Positions 17,671 to 28,224 are shown, counted from the stretch's first letter. The stretch: DNA of 64,000 nucleotides from Candidatus Kapaibacterium sp. (GCA_026418625.1 JAOABA010000051.1:1-64000), one strand, 5' to 3'. Notes: generated by a model from the letters alone, not told the origin. A program made the numbers and translations.

Positions 17671-18412
17671 TTTTAGTGTCAATTTCATTGACTTTCTGAA
17701 CTATATCAGACCAATTTTCGCAGACCGCATCTGCCATAGTGTGATTGCTCTTACTTACAAAAACACCGGTTTTATCCCCAATAAATTTTATTGCCTTCAT
17801 ACCTAACTTTTTCGCACCAACTATATCAGTTTCTTCAATATCTCCAATGTGAAGACTTTCCTGCGGTTCAATTTCGAATTTATCAAGAATTGCAAGAAAT
17901 GACTCTTTGGAAGGCTTTGAAAATCCGGTTTCGTCACTAAAGCTAAATTCAGAAAAATAATCATAAATACCTGCATCATATAAAACTTTTCTGAGTGTCT
18001 TCCCCGGAGAAAAGCCTGTATCAGAAACAATTCCCAATGGGTAATCGCTACTTAATTTTTCTAAAGCTTCTTTCACTCCGGGCAATAGATTTGGAGGATG
18101 ATAAATGATACAGTCTCCAAAAGCTTCGGCAACATTCTCAATGATTTCTGGCTTTTTTGGTAATTTTAGAAAATCAAACAGAAATTCGACTGTGCTTACT
18201 GTTGAGGGTGTTCTATGTTCATTTCGCCAGATATTATGAAAGTAACCCCAAGAAGCTTCAATAGCTGGATTGAACTTCTCTTCAGTTATCTTATACCCCA
18301 AATGTTCAATTTCCGATTTTAGCGAATTCAACCTATATTGGTTTCTCGCAAAACCATTCTCAGAATCAAAAAGGGTATTCCAGAAATCTATCGTTATTAG
18401 TTTGATTTTCAC
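17663..18412 (-). CDS. HAD-superfamily hydrolase (phosphatase-like)
   Basis: A 249-residue HAD-like protein from a GTG start. Motif I is TIDFWNTLFD (residues 7-16; Asp9 the nucleophile position, although the second acidic residue is Asn). Motif II is the Ser in LGIVSDTGFS. Motif III/IV appears as FSKPSKESF and LHIGDIEETDIVGAKKLGM. A helical cap lies at about 20-100. Proteins of this type remove phosphate from small metabolites; the substrate cannot be told. It is tail to tail with the K+ channel gene (eight-base overlap) and lies 84 bases downstream of hydC on the same strand. Confidence 0.82.
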   Translation of the reverse strand: MKIKLITIDFWNTLFDSENGFARNQYRLNSLKSEIEHLGYKITEEKFNPAIEASWGYFHNIWRNEHRTPSTVSTVEFLFDFLKLPKKPEIIENVAEAFGDCIIYHPPNLLPGVKEALEKLSSDYPLGIVSDTGFSPGKTLRKVLYDAGIYDYFSEFSFSDETGFSKPSKESFLAILDKFEIEPQESLHIGDIEETDIVGAKKLGMKAIKFIGDKTGVFVSKSNHTMADAVCENWSDIVQKVNEIDTKIS

Positions 18413-18496
18413 AAAAAAAAGATAAATAAATATTAAAAATCTATTTGAAAAACGATTTTATCAAACTAATATTTATTTGAATTTTCCGTGAAAAAC

Positions 18497-19009
18497 TTAT
18501 GCCGAAACCTTTTTTTCCTGATTGTATTTTGCTCTCAATGATGAAAGCAATTCAGATACCTGCGTGGGTTTAACATTGCCATAAACAGCATCATTTATCA
18601 TCAGAACAGGAGCAAGAGCACAAACCCCAATACATCTTGCACCTTCAATAGAGAACACACCATCTGAAGTGGTTTCGCCAATTTCAATACCCAGTTCATT
18701 CTGAAAAGCCTTTAATACTAAATCCGCCCCTTTCACGAAACAGGCTGTTCCAAGGCATATAGAGATATGAAAATAACCTCTTGGTTTTAACCTGAAATAA
18801 TGATAAAATGTTGCGACACCACTAACAAATGAAGTAGGCACTCTTAGCTTTTGAGCAACTTCATACATATTTTCCTGAGATAGATAACCATATTTCTCCT
18901 GAATTTTATGAAGAATGGCTATCAGATAGCTCTCAGGATGTTCTTGCTCTTTGCACCAATCAATATAATCAGTAATTTCTTTATCTAAATTATAATCTTC
19001 TTCGAACAT
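18497..19009 (-). CDS. hydC: [FeFe] hydrogenase subunit HydC (NuoE-like [2Fe-2S] protein)
   Basis: A 170-residue thioredoxin-like ferredoxin. After a helical N-domain (PESYLIAILHKIQEKYGYLS), four cysteines bind one [2Fe-2S] cluster: C85 and C90 in ICLGTACFVKG, C126 and C130 in CIGVCALAP. GVATFYHYFRLKPRG is the usual NuoE segment. It is the smallest subunit of the HydABC type, passing electrons within the complex. AGGA precedes the ATG inside the end of hydA, one base after the hydA stop codon, so the three genes are translationally coupled. NuoE of complex I is the alternative, but the hydA neighbour argues for hydrogenase. Confidence 0.92.
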   Translation of the reverse strand: MFEEDYNLDKEITDYIDWCKEQEHPESYLIAILHKIQEKYGYLSQENMYEVAQKLRVPTSFVSGVATFYHYFRLKPRGYFHISICLGTACFVKGADLVLKAFQNELGIEIGETTSDGVFSIEGARCIGVCALAPVLMINDAVYGNVKPTQVSELLSSLRAKYNQEKKVSA

Positions 19010-19010
19010 A

Positions 19011-20771
19011 TTAAATTCCTTTCGGTAATCTTGGATGATAATGTGTATGAAGTAATTTATAAGCTAACTCTCCACCGGGTTTTCCCAAGTATTCTTCATA
19101 TAATTTTTCAATATATGGATTTTCGTGAGCCCGTCGGATTGATTTATTCTCATCAATATCATATAAAGCTTTAGCTCTTAATTTTATCATATTTTTATCA
19201 AGCGGATAAATAAATTCACCTACATCAGGTATTGGTTGACCACCTCCAGCGACACATCCTCCCAAACAAGCCATAATTTCAACAATATGATATTCTTTTT
19301 CTTTGTTCTTAACCCTGTTAAGAATAGTTTTTGCATTGTTCAAACCATTTGCTATAGCAATATTTAAAACTTTGTCACCAATTTTTATAGATGCCTCCCT
19401 CAACCCCTCTACATTTCTTACATCAAAATATTCCAGTTCCTGATTTTGGATGCCAGTAAGCTTTGCCTGACAAGTTCTTAAAGTAGCTTCCATAACGCCA
19501 CCGGTAGATCCAAAAATATCTCCGGCTCCTGTTGAGAAACCTAAAGGCAAATCAAAATTTCCTTTGGGCAAATGATTGAAATCTATACCATAAGCTTTAA
19601 TCATCCAAATAAGTTCCCGTGTTGTAATAACAGCATCTGTATAAGGATAACCACCTTCAACGTTATAATGTTCAGGTCTTCTTGACTCAAATTTCTTTGC
19701 TGTGCAGGGCATAACTCCCACAACAAATATCTTCTTTGGGTCAAGATTGTTCTTTTCAGCATAGTAAGTTTTTAGCAATGTTGAAACCATTTGCATTGGT
19801 GATTTACAGGTTGAAGCATTTGGAATCAATTCAGGGAAGAAATGTTCGAGAAATTTTATCCAGCCGGGTGAACAGGATGTAATCATTGGTAATTTTTCGC
19901 CTGACTCCAAACGTTTCAAAAATTCAACTGATTCCTCGACAATTGTAAGGTCTGCCCCAAAGTTTGTGTCGAAGACAGCATCAAAACCAAGCCTTCGAAG
20001 TGCTGTTATCATCTGTCCCGTTCCATTTACCCCCGGAGGATGTCCAAAACCTTCGGCGATTGCAGCTCTAATCGAGGGAGCAGTTTGGGCTATTACAAAT
20101 ATATCAGGGTCATTTAGTGCTGCCCAGATTTTTTCGGTGTAATCTTTTTCAGTAAAAGCAGCCGTTGGACAAACATTGATACATTGTCCGCACTTTACAC
20201 AAACTGAATTTTCCATCGAGGATAAAAAGGCTGGTGTAACAATAGTATTAACCCCGCGATGGTGTTGACTTAAATTATATACACCTTGAACATTAGCACA
20301 TACACGAATACACTGACCACACAATATACATTTTTCAGCATTTCTCACCACTGAATCGCTCGAGAGATCAAGCTCATAGGATTTTCTAACTCCTTCGAAA
20401 AGCCTTTCCCTTACTCCTAATTTGTATGAAAGTGCTTGTAATTCACAATTTCCGTTTCGAACACACAATTGGCAGTCCATAGGATGATTATCAAGCATAA
20501 GCTCTACAAGATCCCTTCGAGCCTGTCTGATTTCAGGAGAGTTGGTCTTTATCTTCATCCCATCGAAAACATAAGTTGAACAGGATGGCAAATAATTATA
20601 TATTCCATCAACCTCAACTATACAGATTCTACAAGCTCCCTCATTTGACAGAATTGGGTGGTAACATAACCTTGGAATATGAATACCAACCTTATCACAA
20701 GCTTCCATTATTGTTGAATTTTCGGGAACTTCGAGATTTATATCATCTATTTGAATATTTACTTTGTTCAT
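19011..20771 (-). CDS. hydA: [FeFe] hydrogenase catalytic subunit HydA
   Basis: A 586-residue [FeFe] hydrogenase. The N-terminal [2Fe-2S] domain has C36, C47, C50 and C64. A His-ligated [4Fe-4S] cluster has H96, C100, C103 and C109. Two ferredoxin-type [4Fe-4S] clusters use C148/151/154/158 and C191/194/197/201. The H-cluster signatures are complete: L1 TSCSPGW (298-304), L2 MPCTAKKFE (354-362), L3 ACLGGCVAGGGQP (501-513), so the four H-cluster cysteines C300, C356, C502 and C506 are present. The enzyme interconverts protons and H2. With HydB and HydC it should be an NAD(H)/ferredoxin bifurcating complex. That function is inferred from gene order; no maturases (HydEFG) are in the window. Confidence 0.95.
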   Translation of the reverse strand: MNKVNIQIDDINLEVPENSTIMEACDKVGIHIPRLCYHPILSNEGACRICIVEVDGIYNYLPSCSTYVFDGMKIKTNSPEIRQARRDLVELMLDNHPMDCQLCVRNGNCELQALSYKLGVRERLFEGVRKSYELDLSSDSVVRNAEKCILCGQCIRVCANVQGVYNLSQHHRGVNTIVTPAFLSSMENSVCVKCGQCINVCPTAAFTEKDYTEKIWAALNDPDIFVIAQTAPSIRAAIAEGFGHPPGVNGTGQMITALRRLGFDAVFDTNFGADLTIVEESVEFLKRLESGEKLPMITSCSPGWIKFLEHFFPELIPNASTCKSPMQMVSTLLKTYYAEKNNLDPKKIFVVGVMPCTAKKFESRRPEHYNVEGGYPYTDAVITTRELIWMIKAYGIDFNHLPKGNFDLPLGFSTGAGDIFGSTGGVMEATLRTCQAKLTGIQNQELEYFDVRNVEGLREASIKIGDKVLNIAIANGLNNAKTILNRVKNKEKEYHIVEIMACLGGCVAGGGQPIPDVGEFIYPLDKNMIKLRAKALYDIDENKSIRRAHENPYIEKLYEEYLGKPGGELAYKLLHTHYHPRLPKGI

Positions 20772-20784
20772 TTTACCCCCTGTA

Positions 20785-22962
20785 TTATCTTTTTATTATT
20801 GCATCAAATTTACAGGCATTAAAACACTCTCCACACTTAATGCAAAATTCCTGAATAATTGTGTGAGGTTTCTTAGGCAACCCATTAATGCAGGAAACCG
20901 GACATCTCCTTTGACATAATAAACACCCTGTGCATAGTTCAGGAACAATAGTATAAGTAATTAGTTGCTGACATCTCTGGGTCGGACAACGCTTTTCTTT
21001 GATATGAATTTCAAATTCTTCTCGAAAGTTGTGGAGTGTGCTTAATATTGGATTTGGAGCAGATTGCCCTAATCCACAAAGAGAAGTTCTTTTGACAAGA
21101 TTCGAAAGTCTTTCGAGTTTGTCAAGATCTTCCATCACTGCAGTTCCATTTGTAATTCTCTCAAGTATCTCAAGCATACGGTAGGTCCCTTCTCGGCAGG
21201 GAAGACATTTTCCGCAGGATTCATCTTTTGTGAACTCAAGGAAAAATTTTGCAGTGGACACAATACAATCAGCCTCATCAAGTATAATCATTCCACCCGA
21301 ACCCATCATTGAGCCGGCTGCTTTCAAAGTCTCATAATCAACAATAGTATCAATTTTATCAAAAGGAATACAACCGCCCGATGGACCACCCGTCTGAACA
21401 GCTTTCAATGACTTATTATCAGGGATGCCGCCACCAATATCGTAGATAATTTCTCTTAAAGTAGTTCCCATCGGAACTTCCACTAACCCAGTATTTTTAA
21501 CTTTACCAGCTAAAGCAAAAACCTTTGTTCCTTTGCTACCTTCAGTTCCAATTCTCGAGAACCAATCAGCACCATATAAAATTATAGCTGGGACATTAGC
21601 CCACGTCTCAACATTGTTTATGCAGGTAGGATGTCCCCAAAGCCCAACTTTTGAAGGATAGGGAGGTCTCATTCTTGGCTGCCCCCTTTTTCCTTCTATT
21701 GAGTGAATTAAGGCTGTTTCTTCGCCACAAACAAACGCACCTGCACCTAAACGAATTTCGATATCGAAAGAAAAATCAGAACCAAGAATATTTTTACCAA
21801 GTAAATTCTTTTCTCTTGCTTTATTAATAGCATTTTCAATCCTTTTGATTGCTAATGGATATTCAGCCCTTATATAAACGAAGCCTTTGGTTGCTCTAAT
21901 TGCATAAGCACCGATTGTCATTCCCTCAACTATACTAAATGGATCACCTTCGAGGGCACTTCTGTCCATAAAGGCACCCGGATCCCCTTCGTCAGCATTA
22001 CAAATTACATATTTTATTGGATCAGGATTTTCAGTTACAGTCTGCTTCCATTTCAAACCAGTTGGATATCCTCCACCACCTCTACCTCTCAAACCAGATT
22101 TAGAAATAGTATCAATAATATTATCAGGCTGACCTTCATCAAGACAGTTAGAGAGGGCTTCAAAACCTTTTGCGTGAATGTAATCTCCTAAATCTTCGGG
22201 GTCAATAATTCCGCAGTTCCTTAATGTAATTCTTGTCTGCTTGTTAAAAAAAGAAACATCACCGTAAAACCTGATAAATTGCTCTGTTAGGTGCTGAGTA
22301 TGTCTTATATGATCTTCATCAATTTTCTTTTTAATAAAGTGTAAATCAAAAATTTGCTCAAGCTCTTCAACTGTTTTAAAAGAATAAATTACATTTTCAG
22401 GGAAAACCATCATAACACCATTATTGTCTCTTTCCTCTGCTGAGCATAAACCTATGCAACCACCCTGTAAAATTCTTATTTCATCATCTGAAAGATTATA
22501 TTCTTTCATCTTTTTCGAGAAGACTTCAGTGAATTTTTCATTTATCTTGCAATTCGATGATGAGCAGAATGTTACTACGTGTGAATAAAGTTTATCGGTT
22601 GTTTTATCAAGCATAAGGCTTGTTACAGGCTTTTTACCTAAGATATGCTCCTGAAAAATCTGAGGAACTTTGTCAACATAAACCTGTTTATATTTAACAG
22701 GTATATTATCCGGCATAAATACACCAACTATCGGCTCTTGTGAACAACGACCTGTGCATCCAGTTTGCTTGATGATTATGTCAGACCTCCCTGAGGCATT
22801 AATCAACTTTTCAAATTCAGCCCTTACGGCATCAGAACCAGCAGCCTTTTCGCAGGTAGCAGAACCAATCTGAATAATGATTTTTTCTTGCTTCTGTGCA
22901 TCTGTTGATGCTGGATCAAGCTCATTTCTTAATTTATTGAAATTATCTAAAATTTTACCCAT
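20785..22962 (-). CDS. hydB: [FeFe] hydrogenase flavoprotein subunit HydB (NuoF-like) with two N-terminal thioredoxin-like domains
   Basis: A 725-residue NuoF-like subunit. Two thioredoxin-like ferredoxin domains stand in tandem: the first (about 25-110) has C37, C69 and C73; the second (about 125-205) has C133, C138, C169 and C173. The FMN/NADH core follows, with [16 protein letters not shown] (291-306), [14 protein letters not shown] and the [4Fe-4S] motif [15 protein letters not shown]. Two ferredoxin motifs close the protein ([12 protein letters not shown] and [11 protein letters not shown]). It binds NAD(H), FMN and several Fe-S clusters. The usual form has one N-terminal domain and about 600 residues, so this is long. 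It is first in hydB-hydA-hydC, 13 bases before hydA. Confidence 0.93.
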   Translation of the reverse strand: MGKILDNFNKLRNELDPASTDAQKQEKIIIQIGSATCEKAAGSDAVRAEFEKLINASGRSDIIIKQTGCTGRCSQEPIVGVFMPDNIPVKYKQVYVDKVPQIFQEHILGKKPVTSLMLDKTTDKLYSHVVTFCSSSNCKINEKFTEVFSKKMKEYNLSDDEIRILQGGCIGLCSAEERDNNGVMMVFPENVIYSFKTVEELEQIFDLHFIKKKIDEDHIRHTQHLTEQFIRFYGDVSFFNKQTRITLRNCGIIDPEDLGDYIHAKGFEALSNCLDEGQPDNIIDTISKSGLRGRGGGGYPTGLKWKQTVTENPDPIKYVICNADEGDPGAFMDRSALEGDPFSIVEGMTIGAYAIRATKGFVYIRAEYPLAIKRIENAINKAREKNLLGKNILGSDFSFDIEIRLGAGAFVCGEETALIHSIEGKRGQPRMRPPYPSKVGLWGHPTCINNVETWANVPAIILYGADWFSRIGTEGSKGTKVFALAGKVKNTGLVEVPMGTTLREIIYDIGGGIPDNKSLKAVQTGGPSGGCIPFDKIDTIVDYETLKAAGSMMGSGGMIILDEADCIVSTAKFFLEFTKDESCGKCLPCREGTYRMLEILERITNGTAVMEDLDKLERLSNLVKRTSLCGLGQSAPNPILSTLHNFREEFEIHIKEKRCPTQRCQQLITYTIVPELCTGCLLCQRRCPVSCINGLPKKPHTIIQEFCIKCGECFNACKFDAIIKR

Positions 22963-23115
22963 AACTTTTTTGATTTTATAAATAAATCAAATTCAAGTTA
23001 TTAAATTAAAATCGATTTAAAAGATTTGTCACTTAGGCTGTAATCAAGGTGTTGGTAAAAAAATACATTTAAGCTATTTATGAAATAAAATTAACTTTAT
23101 TTTCACTATCTCTTT

Positions 23116-23146
23116 AAAAAAAAAGGGATTGAAAAACTCAATCCCT
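23116..23146 (-). terminator. Rho-independent terminator after fumC
   Basis: On the minus strand, a nine-base-pair stem (AGGGATTGA/TCAATCCCT with a five-base loop) is followed by nine T (the A run at 23116-23124 on the plus strand). It lies 26 bases past the fumC stop and before hydB, so it should separate the fumC and hydBAC transcripts. Confidence 0.85.
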
Positions 23147-23171
23147 AAAATTAAAAATACCTAAATGAAAT

Positions 23172-24566
23172 CTACTTTAGACTTGGACCTAACATTTTTT
23201 CAGGTCTGACAACTTCATCAAATTTTTCAGCTGTTAGCAAACCAAGCTCTATTGCAGCTTCTTTAAGTGTAAGATTATTCTTATGAGCGTGCTTGGCTAT
23301 TTTTGCAGCATTATCATAGCCTATATGTGGGTTAAGTGCTGTTACCAACATAAGTGAATTATTCAAATAGAAGTTTATCTTTTCTTTATTAGGCTGAATA
23401 CCTACGGCACAATGCTCATTAAACATTTTTGCAGTATCAGTCAGTAATCGAACACTTTGAGTAAAGTTATAAATAATCAATGGTTTGAATACATTTAACT
23501 CAAAATTCCCGGAAGCACCACCAAAGTTAATAGCTACATCATTACCAAAAACCTGAGCTGCAACCATTGTCATAGCTTCCGATTGGGTTGGATTAACCTT
23601 GCCGGGCATAATTGAAGAGCCGGGCTCATTTTCGGGAATTGTAATTTCACCCAGCCCACAACGTGGTCCAGAAGCCATCCAACGAATGTCATTAGCTATT
23701 TTCATAAATGATGCAGCTATTGTTTTCAAAGCTCCATGAGCAAAAACAAGTGCATCGTGTGCAGCTAAAGATTCAAACTTATTTGGTGCACTCACAAAAG
23801 GCAATCCGGTTAATTCAGCAATCTTGGCTGCGACTTTCGTAGCAAATTCAGGATGTGCATTTAACCCTGTCCCAACTGCAGTCCCACCAAGAGCTAATTC
23901 ATATAACCCCGGCAAAACTAAATGAAGCCTTTCAATTGCATTATCCAATTGCTGAACATATCCAGAAAATTCTTGCCCAAGAGTTAATGGAACTGCATCC
24001 ATAAGGTGGGTTCTGCCGATTTTTATGATATTTTTAAATTCTTCGGACTTTTGATAAAGAGTCTGTCTTAGAGTTGCGAGAGCAGGTAATAAATTGTGAT
24101 TAATCATTTCAGCGGCGGCAATATGCATTGCAGCTGGAAAAGTATCATTAGAGCTTTGGGATTTATTTACATCATCATTTGGATGTATGGGTTTTTTCGA
24201 ACCCATCTCACCGCCCGCCATTTCAATTGCCCGATTTGAAATAACTTCATTCGCATTCATATTTGATTGAGTGCCTGAGCCAGTCTGCCAAATTGATAAG
24301 GGAAAATGAGCATCTAATTTACCATCAATAACTTCATCTGCGGCTTTTGCAATCAGTTCTGCTTTGTCCTTTGGTAGAACTCCAAGTTCAGCATTGGTTA
24401 AAGCAGCTGCTTTTTTTAAAATTCCCATTGCACGTATGACACTTCTGGGCATTTTTTCAACACCGATAGCAAAGTGGATTAGCGATCTTGCTGTTTGCGC
24501 ACCCCAGTAAACATCGGAAGGAACTTCAATTTCCCCCATTGAATCCTTTTCAATTCGTGTTTTCAT
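23172..24566 (-). CDS. fumC: Class II fumarate hydratase
   Basis: A 464-residue fumarase interconverting fumarate and malate without an Fe-S cluster. It has the N-terminal [13 protein letters not shown] segment, [15 protein letters not shown] (about 91-105), the [14 protein letters not shown] loop (about 126-139), [17 protein letters not shown] (about 183-199) and the superfamily signature [11 protein letters not shown] near 316-326. The length is standard. Aspartase is the close alternative, but [10 protein letters not shown] and the overall match favour FumC. It has its own terminator downstream. The next gene upstream on the same strand is the 2-oxoglutarate dehydrogenase, so TCA-cycle genes are adjacent. 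Confidence 0.95.
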   Translation of the reverse strand: MKTRIEKDSMGEIEVPSDVYWGAQTARSLIHFAIGVEKMPRSVIRAMGILKKAAALTNAELGVLPKDKAELIAKAADEVIDGKLDAHFPLSIWQTGSGTQSNMNANEVISNRAIEMAGGEMGSKKPIHPNDDVNKSQSSNDTFPAAMHIAAAEMINHNLLPALATLRQTLYQKSEEFKNIIKIGRTHLMDAVPLTLGQEFSGYVQQLDNAIERLHLVLPGLYELALGGTAVGTGLNAHPEFATKVAAKIAELTGLPFVSAPNKFESLAAHDALVFAHGALKTIAASFMKIANDIRWMASGPRCGLGEITIPENEPGSSIMPGKVNPTQSEAMTMVAAQVFGNDVAINFGGASGNFELNVFKPLIIYNFTQSVRLLTDTAKMFNEHCAVGIQPNKEKINFYLNNSLMLVTALNPHIGYDNAAKIAKHAHKNNLTLKEAAIELGLLTAEKFDEVVRPEKMLGPSLK

Positions 24567-24594
24567 TTATTTATCCATATAAGTGAAACAATAA

Positions 24595-24632
24595 AAGCAA
24601 TTTGTAATTTTTGAAATTACAAATTTTGCTTT
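24595..24632 (-). terminator. Hairpin downstream of the 2-oxoglutarate dehydrogenase gene
   Basis: An almost perfect inverted repeat has arms of AAGCAA(AA)TTTGTAATTT and its complement around a 3-4 base loop. On the minus strand it is followed by TTTTATT. It sits 29 bases past the kgd stop and 29 bases before the fumC start. It is probably a terminator or attenuator; the T run is short, so confidence is moderate. Confidence 0.5.
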
Positions 24633-24660
24633 AATTATAAAAAATTAGTTTATTAAAACA

Positions 24661-27600
24661 CTATGATAAGGCTTCAACTATTATTTTATCTTGTTCTTGT
24701 TGATGAACCTTAGGCGAGCCTGTAGCAGTAGCTGGACTTGATGGTCTCCCAATATAATTTAATTTTATTTTTTGGGGTAGGACCTCGAATATTTTATCTT
24801 TAATGAAGTAATATGCACCCATATTTTCCGGCTCTTCCTGAACCCAGCAAATATCTTTAGCTTTTTTGTATTTCTTTAAAATTTCTGCCATTAAATCTTT
24901 ATGAAATGGATAAATTTGCTCAACTCGAATAACAGCAATATCTTCAATTCCTTTCTTTATTATCTCGCTCATTAATTCAAAATAAATTTTGCCGGAACAT
25001 ATTAGAACTTTTCTTATATTTTCTGGTTTTTTTGTTCTATTGTCATCCAAAATAGGATTGAATTTTCCTGAATAAAACTCAGCTAAAGAAGAAACTGCTA
25101 AAGGATGCCTCAAAGCTCCTTTAGGGGTCATTATTATTAAAGGCTTTTTATGCACCATCAGAACTTGCCTTCTCAATATGTGAAAATATTGGGATGGTTG
25201 TGTCAAATTAGCAACTATTATGTTGTTCATTGAGGAAAGTTGTAAAAACCTTTCAAGACGCGCACTTGAATGCTCTGGTCCTTGTCCATCATAACCGTGT
25301 GGTAAAAGTAAAACAATATTAGAAGTTTGTCCCCACTTCGATTCTGCACAAACAATAAATTGGTCGATGATTGGTTGAGCCATATTGGCAAAATCACCGA
25401 ATTGTGCTTCCCAAAGCACTAAAATATTATTAGATGCTACACTATATCCATATTCAAATCCAAGAACAGCTAATTCAGACAAAGGACTATCATAAATTCT
25501 TAGTAATTCCTGATTTTTCCTGATATTATTCAGAGGAACATAAGTTTCCTCAGTTCTTACATCTGTTAATACGGCGTGCCTTTGGCTAAAAGTTCCTCTT
25601 CGTGAATCCTGCCCAGAAAATCTGATACCAAAACCATCTAATAATATTGAACCAAATGCTAAAGCCTCTGCCATAGAATAATCTATCATTGCTTTGTCGG
25701 AGTCTACCATTTCTTTTCTTTTCTTGAGAAGATTTACAATTTTCGGATTTGGCTGAAAATTTTCAGGGAAAAAAGTCAGAGCATTAGTAATTTCTTTTAA
25801 TTTAGCTAAATCATATGATGTATCAATTTCTTCGAATAAATTATGTTCAGTAAATTGAAAACTGGATTTTTTTCCTGATATTAATTCTTTCCTCGAAGAA
25901 TAAGCGTTATAAAATTTCTCTTGGATTTGTCTTAAATATTTTGTGGAGTCCTCTTCAGTTAAAATTCCCTCTTTTTGTAATTCTTCAAAGTAGATTTTAG
26001 TAACCGGCTCCATTTGCTTAATTTTTTTATAAAGCAAAGGTTGGGTATATGTTGGTTCGTCTCCCTCATTATGTCCGTATTTTCTATAACAAAGCATATC
26101 AATAATGATATCTGAATTGAATTTGTTGCGATATTCGAAAGCAAACTGAGCTACACCGGCACAAGCTTCTGGATCATTACCATTAACATGAATTATTGGA
26201 ACTTGAATCATCTTGGCTATGTCAGTCGCATAAATTGTAGAGCGAGCATCCTGAATGCTTGTGGTAAATCCAATTTGATTATTGATTATGACGTGAATAG
26301 TTCCACCAGTTTTATAGCCTTCAAGTTGAGATAAATTAAGTGTTTCTGCAACGATACCTTGTCCAGCAAAAGCTGCATCGCCATGAATTAAAACGGGTAA
26401 AGTTTTTGTGTAATTTTTATCCCCGATTTGATCATCATAAGCCCTAGCCATCCCTTCAATCACAGGATCGACAAGCTCAAGATGGCTTGGATTAGGAGCA
26501 ATGATAACTTTAACTGATTTACCATTTTTAGATTGATAAATACCTTTGCTACCAAGATGATATTTGACATCTCCAGAACCATGATATGAATCAGGATCTA
26601 TCTCCCCTTCGAACTCATTAAATACTTTCTGTAATGGTTTTCCTATTAGATTCACCAAAGTGTTTAATCTTCCTCGATGAGCCATACCAAGAGTTACAGC
26701 ATACAATCCCTTTTCAGCAGCTTTATTAAAAATCCTGTCAATAATTATCATCACAGATTCGCTACCTTCAAGTGAAAATCTTTTATGCCCAACAAATTTG
26801 GTGTGTAGAAAATTCTCGAACTCTTCGGCATCAACGAGTTTTTTAAACATTTCGACTTTTTCTTCTGACGTAAATTTCCAAACACCACGAGTTTTCTCTA
26901 ATGTTGATTTAATCCAGTTCTTTTTGTCTGGATCCTGAATATGCATAAATTCAATTCCGAAGCTACCACAGTATGTCTCTCTCATTATTTCAATTATATC
27001 CCTGAGAGGAAGATTATTTTTATCCCAATTGTCGTCTGCGTGGAACACTCTGTCTAAGTCCCAAATTGTGAAGCCATAATGGGAAGGATCGAGTTCAGGA
27101 TAATAATAAGATGAAAAACCGAGTGGATTAACAGATGCTAAAAGATGTCCTCTAACTCTATATGAATTAATCATTAATACTACGTGGGCACTTTTTTCAA
27201 TAGCTTCCTTTTCATCAAATCTTCCAAATTGATTAACGGGCATCGCATCGGTTGTCCATCTCACTGGTTCAAAAGGTATTTTTAAAATAGCAAAAATCTG
27301 ATCATAAAATTGCTCTTCGCCAAGCAGTAATTTGTTGATATATGCCAAAAATTCTGCAGATTCCGCCCCTTGAATTATTCTATGGTCGTAAGTGCTTGTA
27401 ATCGTGATGACCTTTGAAATTGCAAGATTTGTTAATATCTCGGGCCTAACTGCTTGAAATTCAACAGGGTAATCAATAGCTCCGGTGGCTATAATAAGAC
27501 CCTGTCCTTTCATTAATCGGGGATTCGAAGCAGTTGTTCCAATCATTCCCGGATTTGTAAGGCTAACGGTAGTATCAACCAAATCGTCAACGTTTAATTT

Positions 27601-28224
27601 ATTGTTTCTTGTATTTTCAATTAATTTGTCAAATGCTGTAATAAACTCACTGAAATTCAAATCTTGAGCATTTTTAATATTTGGAACGAGCAAAAGCCTT
27701 GTTCCGTCATTTCTTGTAATATCTGTGGCAAAACCTATGTTAATGGATTTTCTTTTTACTCTGTAATATTTTCCATCCTTCTCAGTAATTGTGTCATTAA
27801 GTTGTGGAAATTTGATTAATGCCTTAACAATTGCCCAGCCCAAAATATGAGTAAAACTAACTTTAGGGCGTTTTAATTTAGTTAAATATTTATTTATGAT
27901 TCGCCTGTTTTCATCAAGTGCCTTAACCGGAATAGTTCTTACTGATGTTGCAGTCGGAACATAGAGACTTTGTTCCATATTTTCTGCAATTTTTGCTTGA
28001 ATTGAATTCAATGGTTGGTAAGAACCATTCATTTCTTTTGGGGTTGTTATTTCATTAAAGTTGTTTTCAGATTTTTCTTCTTTTACTCTTAAAAAATCAA
28101 TATTGGTGCTTTTTGGAGTGTAACCCTTTTTAAAAAATTCCCGCCATTCTTCTGAGACTGAGTCAGGATCTTTTAGGTAGTTAAAAAACAATTCATCAAT
28201 AAAAGCTATATTGGGATCTATCAT
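24661..28224 (-). CDS. kgd: Multifunctional 2-oxoglutarate dehydrogenase (E1 with fused E2 catalytic domain)
   Basis: 1,187 residues. A short E1 N-tail (FIDELFFNYLKDPDSVSEEW, 8-27) and a linker precede an E2 succinyltransferase-like domain (about 88-305). Its site reads TYDHRIIQGAESAEF, the form also seen in mycobacterial Kgd/OdhA. The thiamin-diphosphate E1 follows (about 315-1187), with MAHRGRLNTL, IHGDAAFAGQG and NNQIGFTT near 600-650. No lipoyl domain is present. From the actinobacterial family it should decarboxylate 2-oxoglutarate and pass the succinyl group to CoA using lipoyl domains of another E2. Separate E1 and E2 are the more common arrangement in Bacteroidota. fumC lies downstream. 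Confidence 0.92.
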   Translation of the reverse strand: MIDPNIAFIDELFFNYLKDPDSVSEEWREFFKKGYTPKSTNIDFLRVKEEKSENNFNEITTPKEMNGSYQPLNSIQAKIAENMEQSLYVPTATSVRTIPVKALDENRRIINKYLTKLKRPKVSFTHILGWAIVKALIKFPQLNDTITEKDGKYYRVKRKSINIGFATDITRNDGTRLLLVPNIKNAQDLNFSEFITAFDKLIENTRNNKLNVDDLVDTTVSLTNPGMIGTTASNPRLMKGQGLIIATGAIDYPVEFQAVRPEILTNLAISKVITITSTYDHRIIQGAESAEFLAYINKLLLGEEQFYDQIFAILKIPFEPVRWTTDAMPVNQFGRFDEKEAIEKSAHVVLMINSYRVRGHLLASVNPLGFSSYYYPELDPSHYGFTIWDLDRVFHADDNWDKNNLPLRDIIEIMRETYCGSFGIEFMHIQDPDKKNWIKSTLEKTRGVWKFTSEEKVEMFKKLVDAEEFENFLHTKFVGHKRFSLEGSESVMIIIDRIFNKAAEKGLYAVTLGMAHRGRLNTLVNLIGKPLQKVFNEFEGEIDPDSYHGSGDVKYHLGSKGIYQSKNGKSVKVIIAPNPSHLELVDPVIEGMARAYDDQIGDKNYTKTLPVLIHGDAAFAGQGIVAETLNLSQLEGYKTGGTIHVIINNQIGFTTSIQDARSTIYATDIAKMIQVPIIHVNGNDPEACAGVAQFAFEYRNKFNSDIIIDMLCYRKYGHNEGDEPTYTQPLLYKKIKQMEPVTKIYFEELQKEGILTEEDSTKYLRQIQEKFYNAYSSRKELISGKKSSFQFTEHNLFEEIDTSYDLAKLKEITNALTFFPENFQPNPKIVNLLKKRKEMVDSDKAMIDYSMAEALAFGSILLDGFGIRFSGQDSRRGTFSQRHAVLTDVRTEETYVPLNNIRKNQELLRIYDSPLSELAVLGFEYGYSVASNNILVLWEAQFGDFANMAQPIIDQFIVCAESKWGQTSNIVLLLPHGYDGQGPEHSSARLERFLQLSSMNNIIVANLTQPSQYFHILRRQVLMVHKKPLIIMTPKGALRHPLAVSSLAEFYSGKFNPILDDNRTKKPENIRKVLICSGKIYFELMSEIIKKGIEDIAVIRVEQIYPFHKDLMAEILKKYKKAKDICWVQEEPENMGAYYFIKDKIFEVLPQKIKLNYIGRPSSPATATGSPKVHQQEQDKIIVEALS

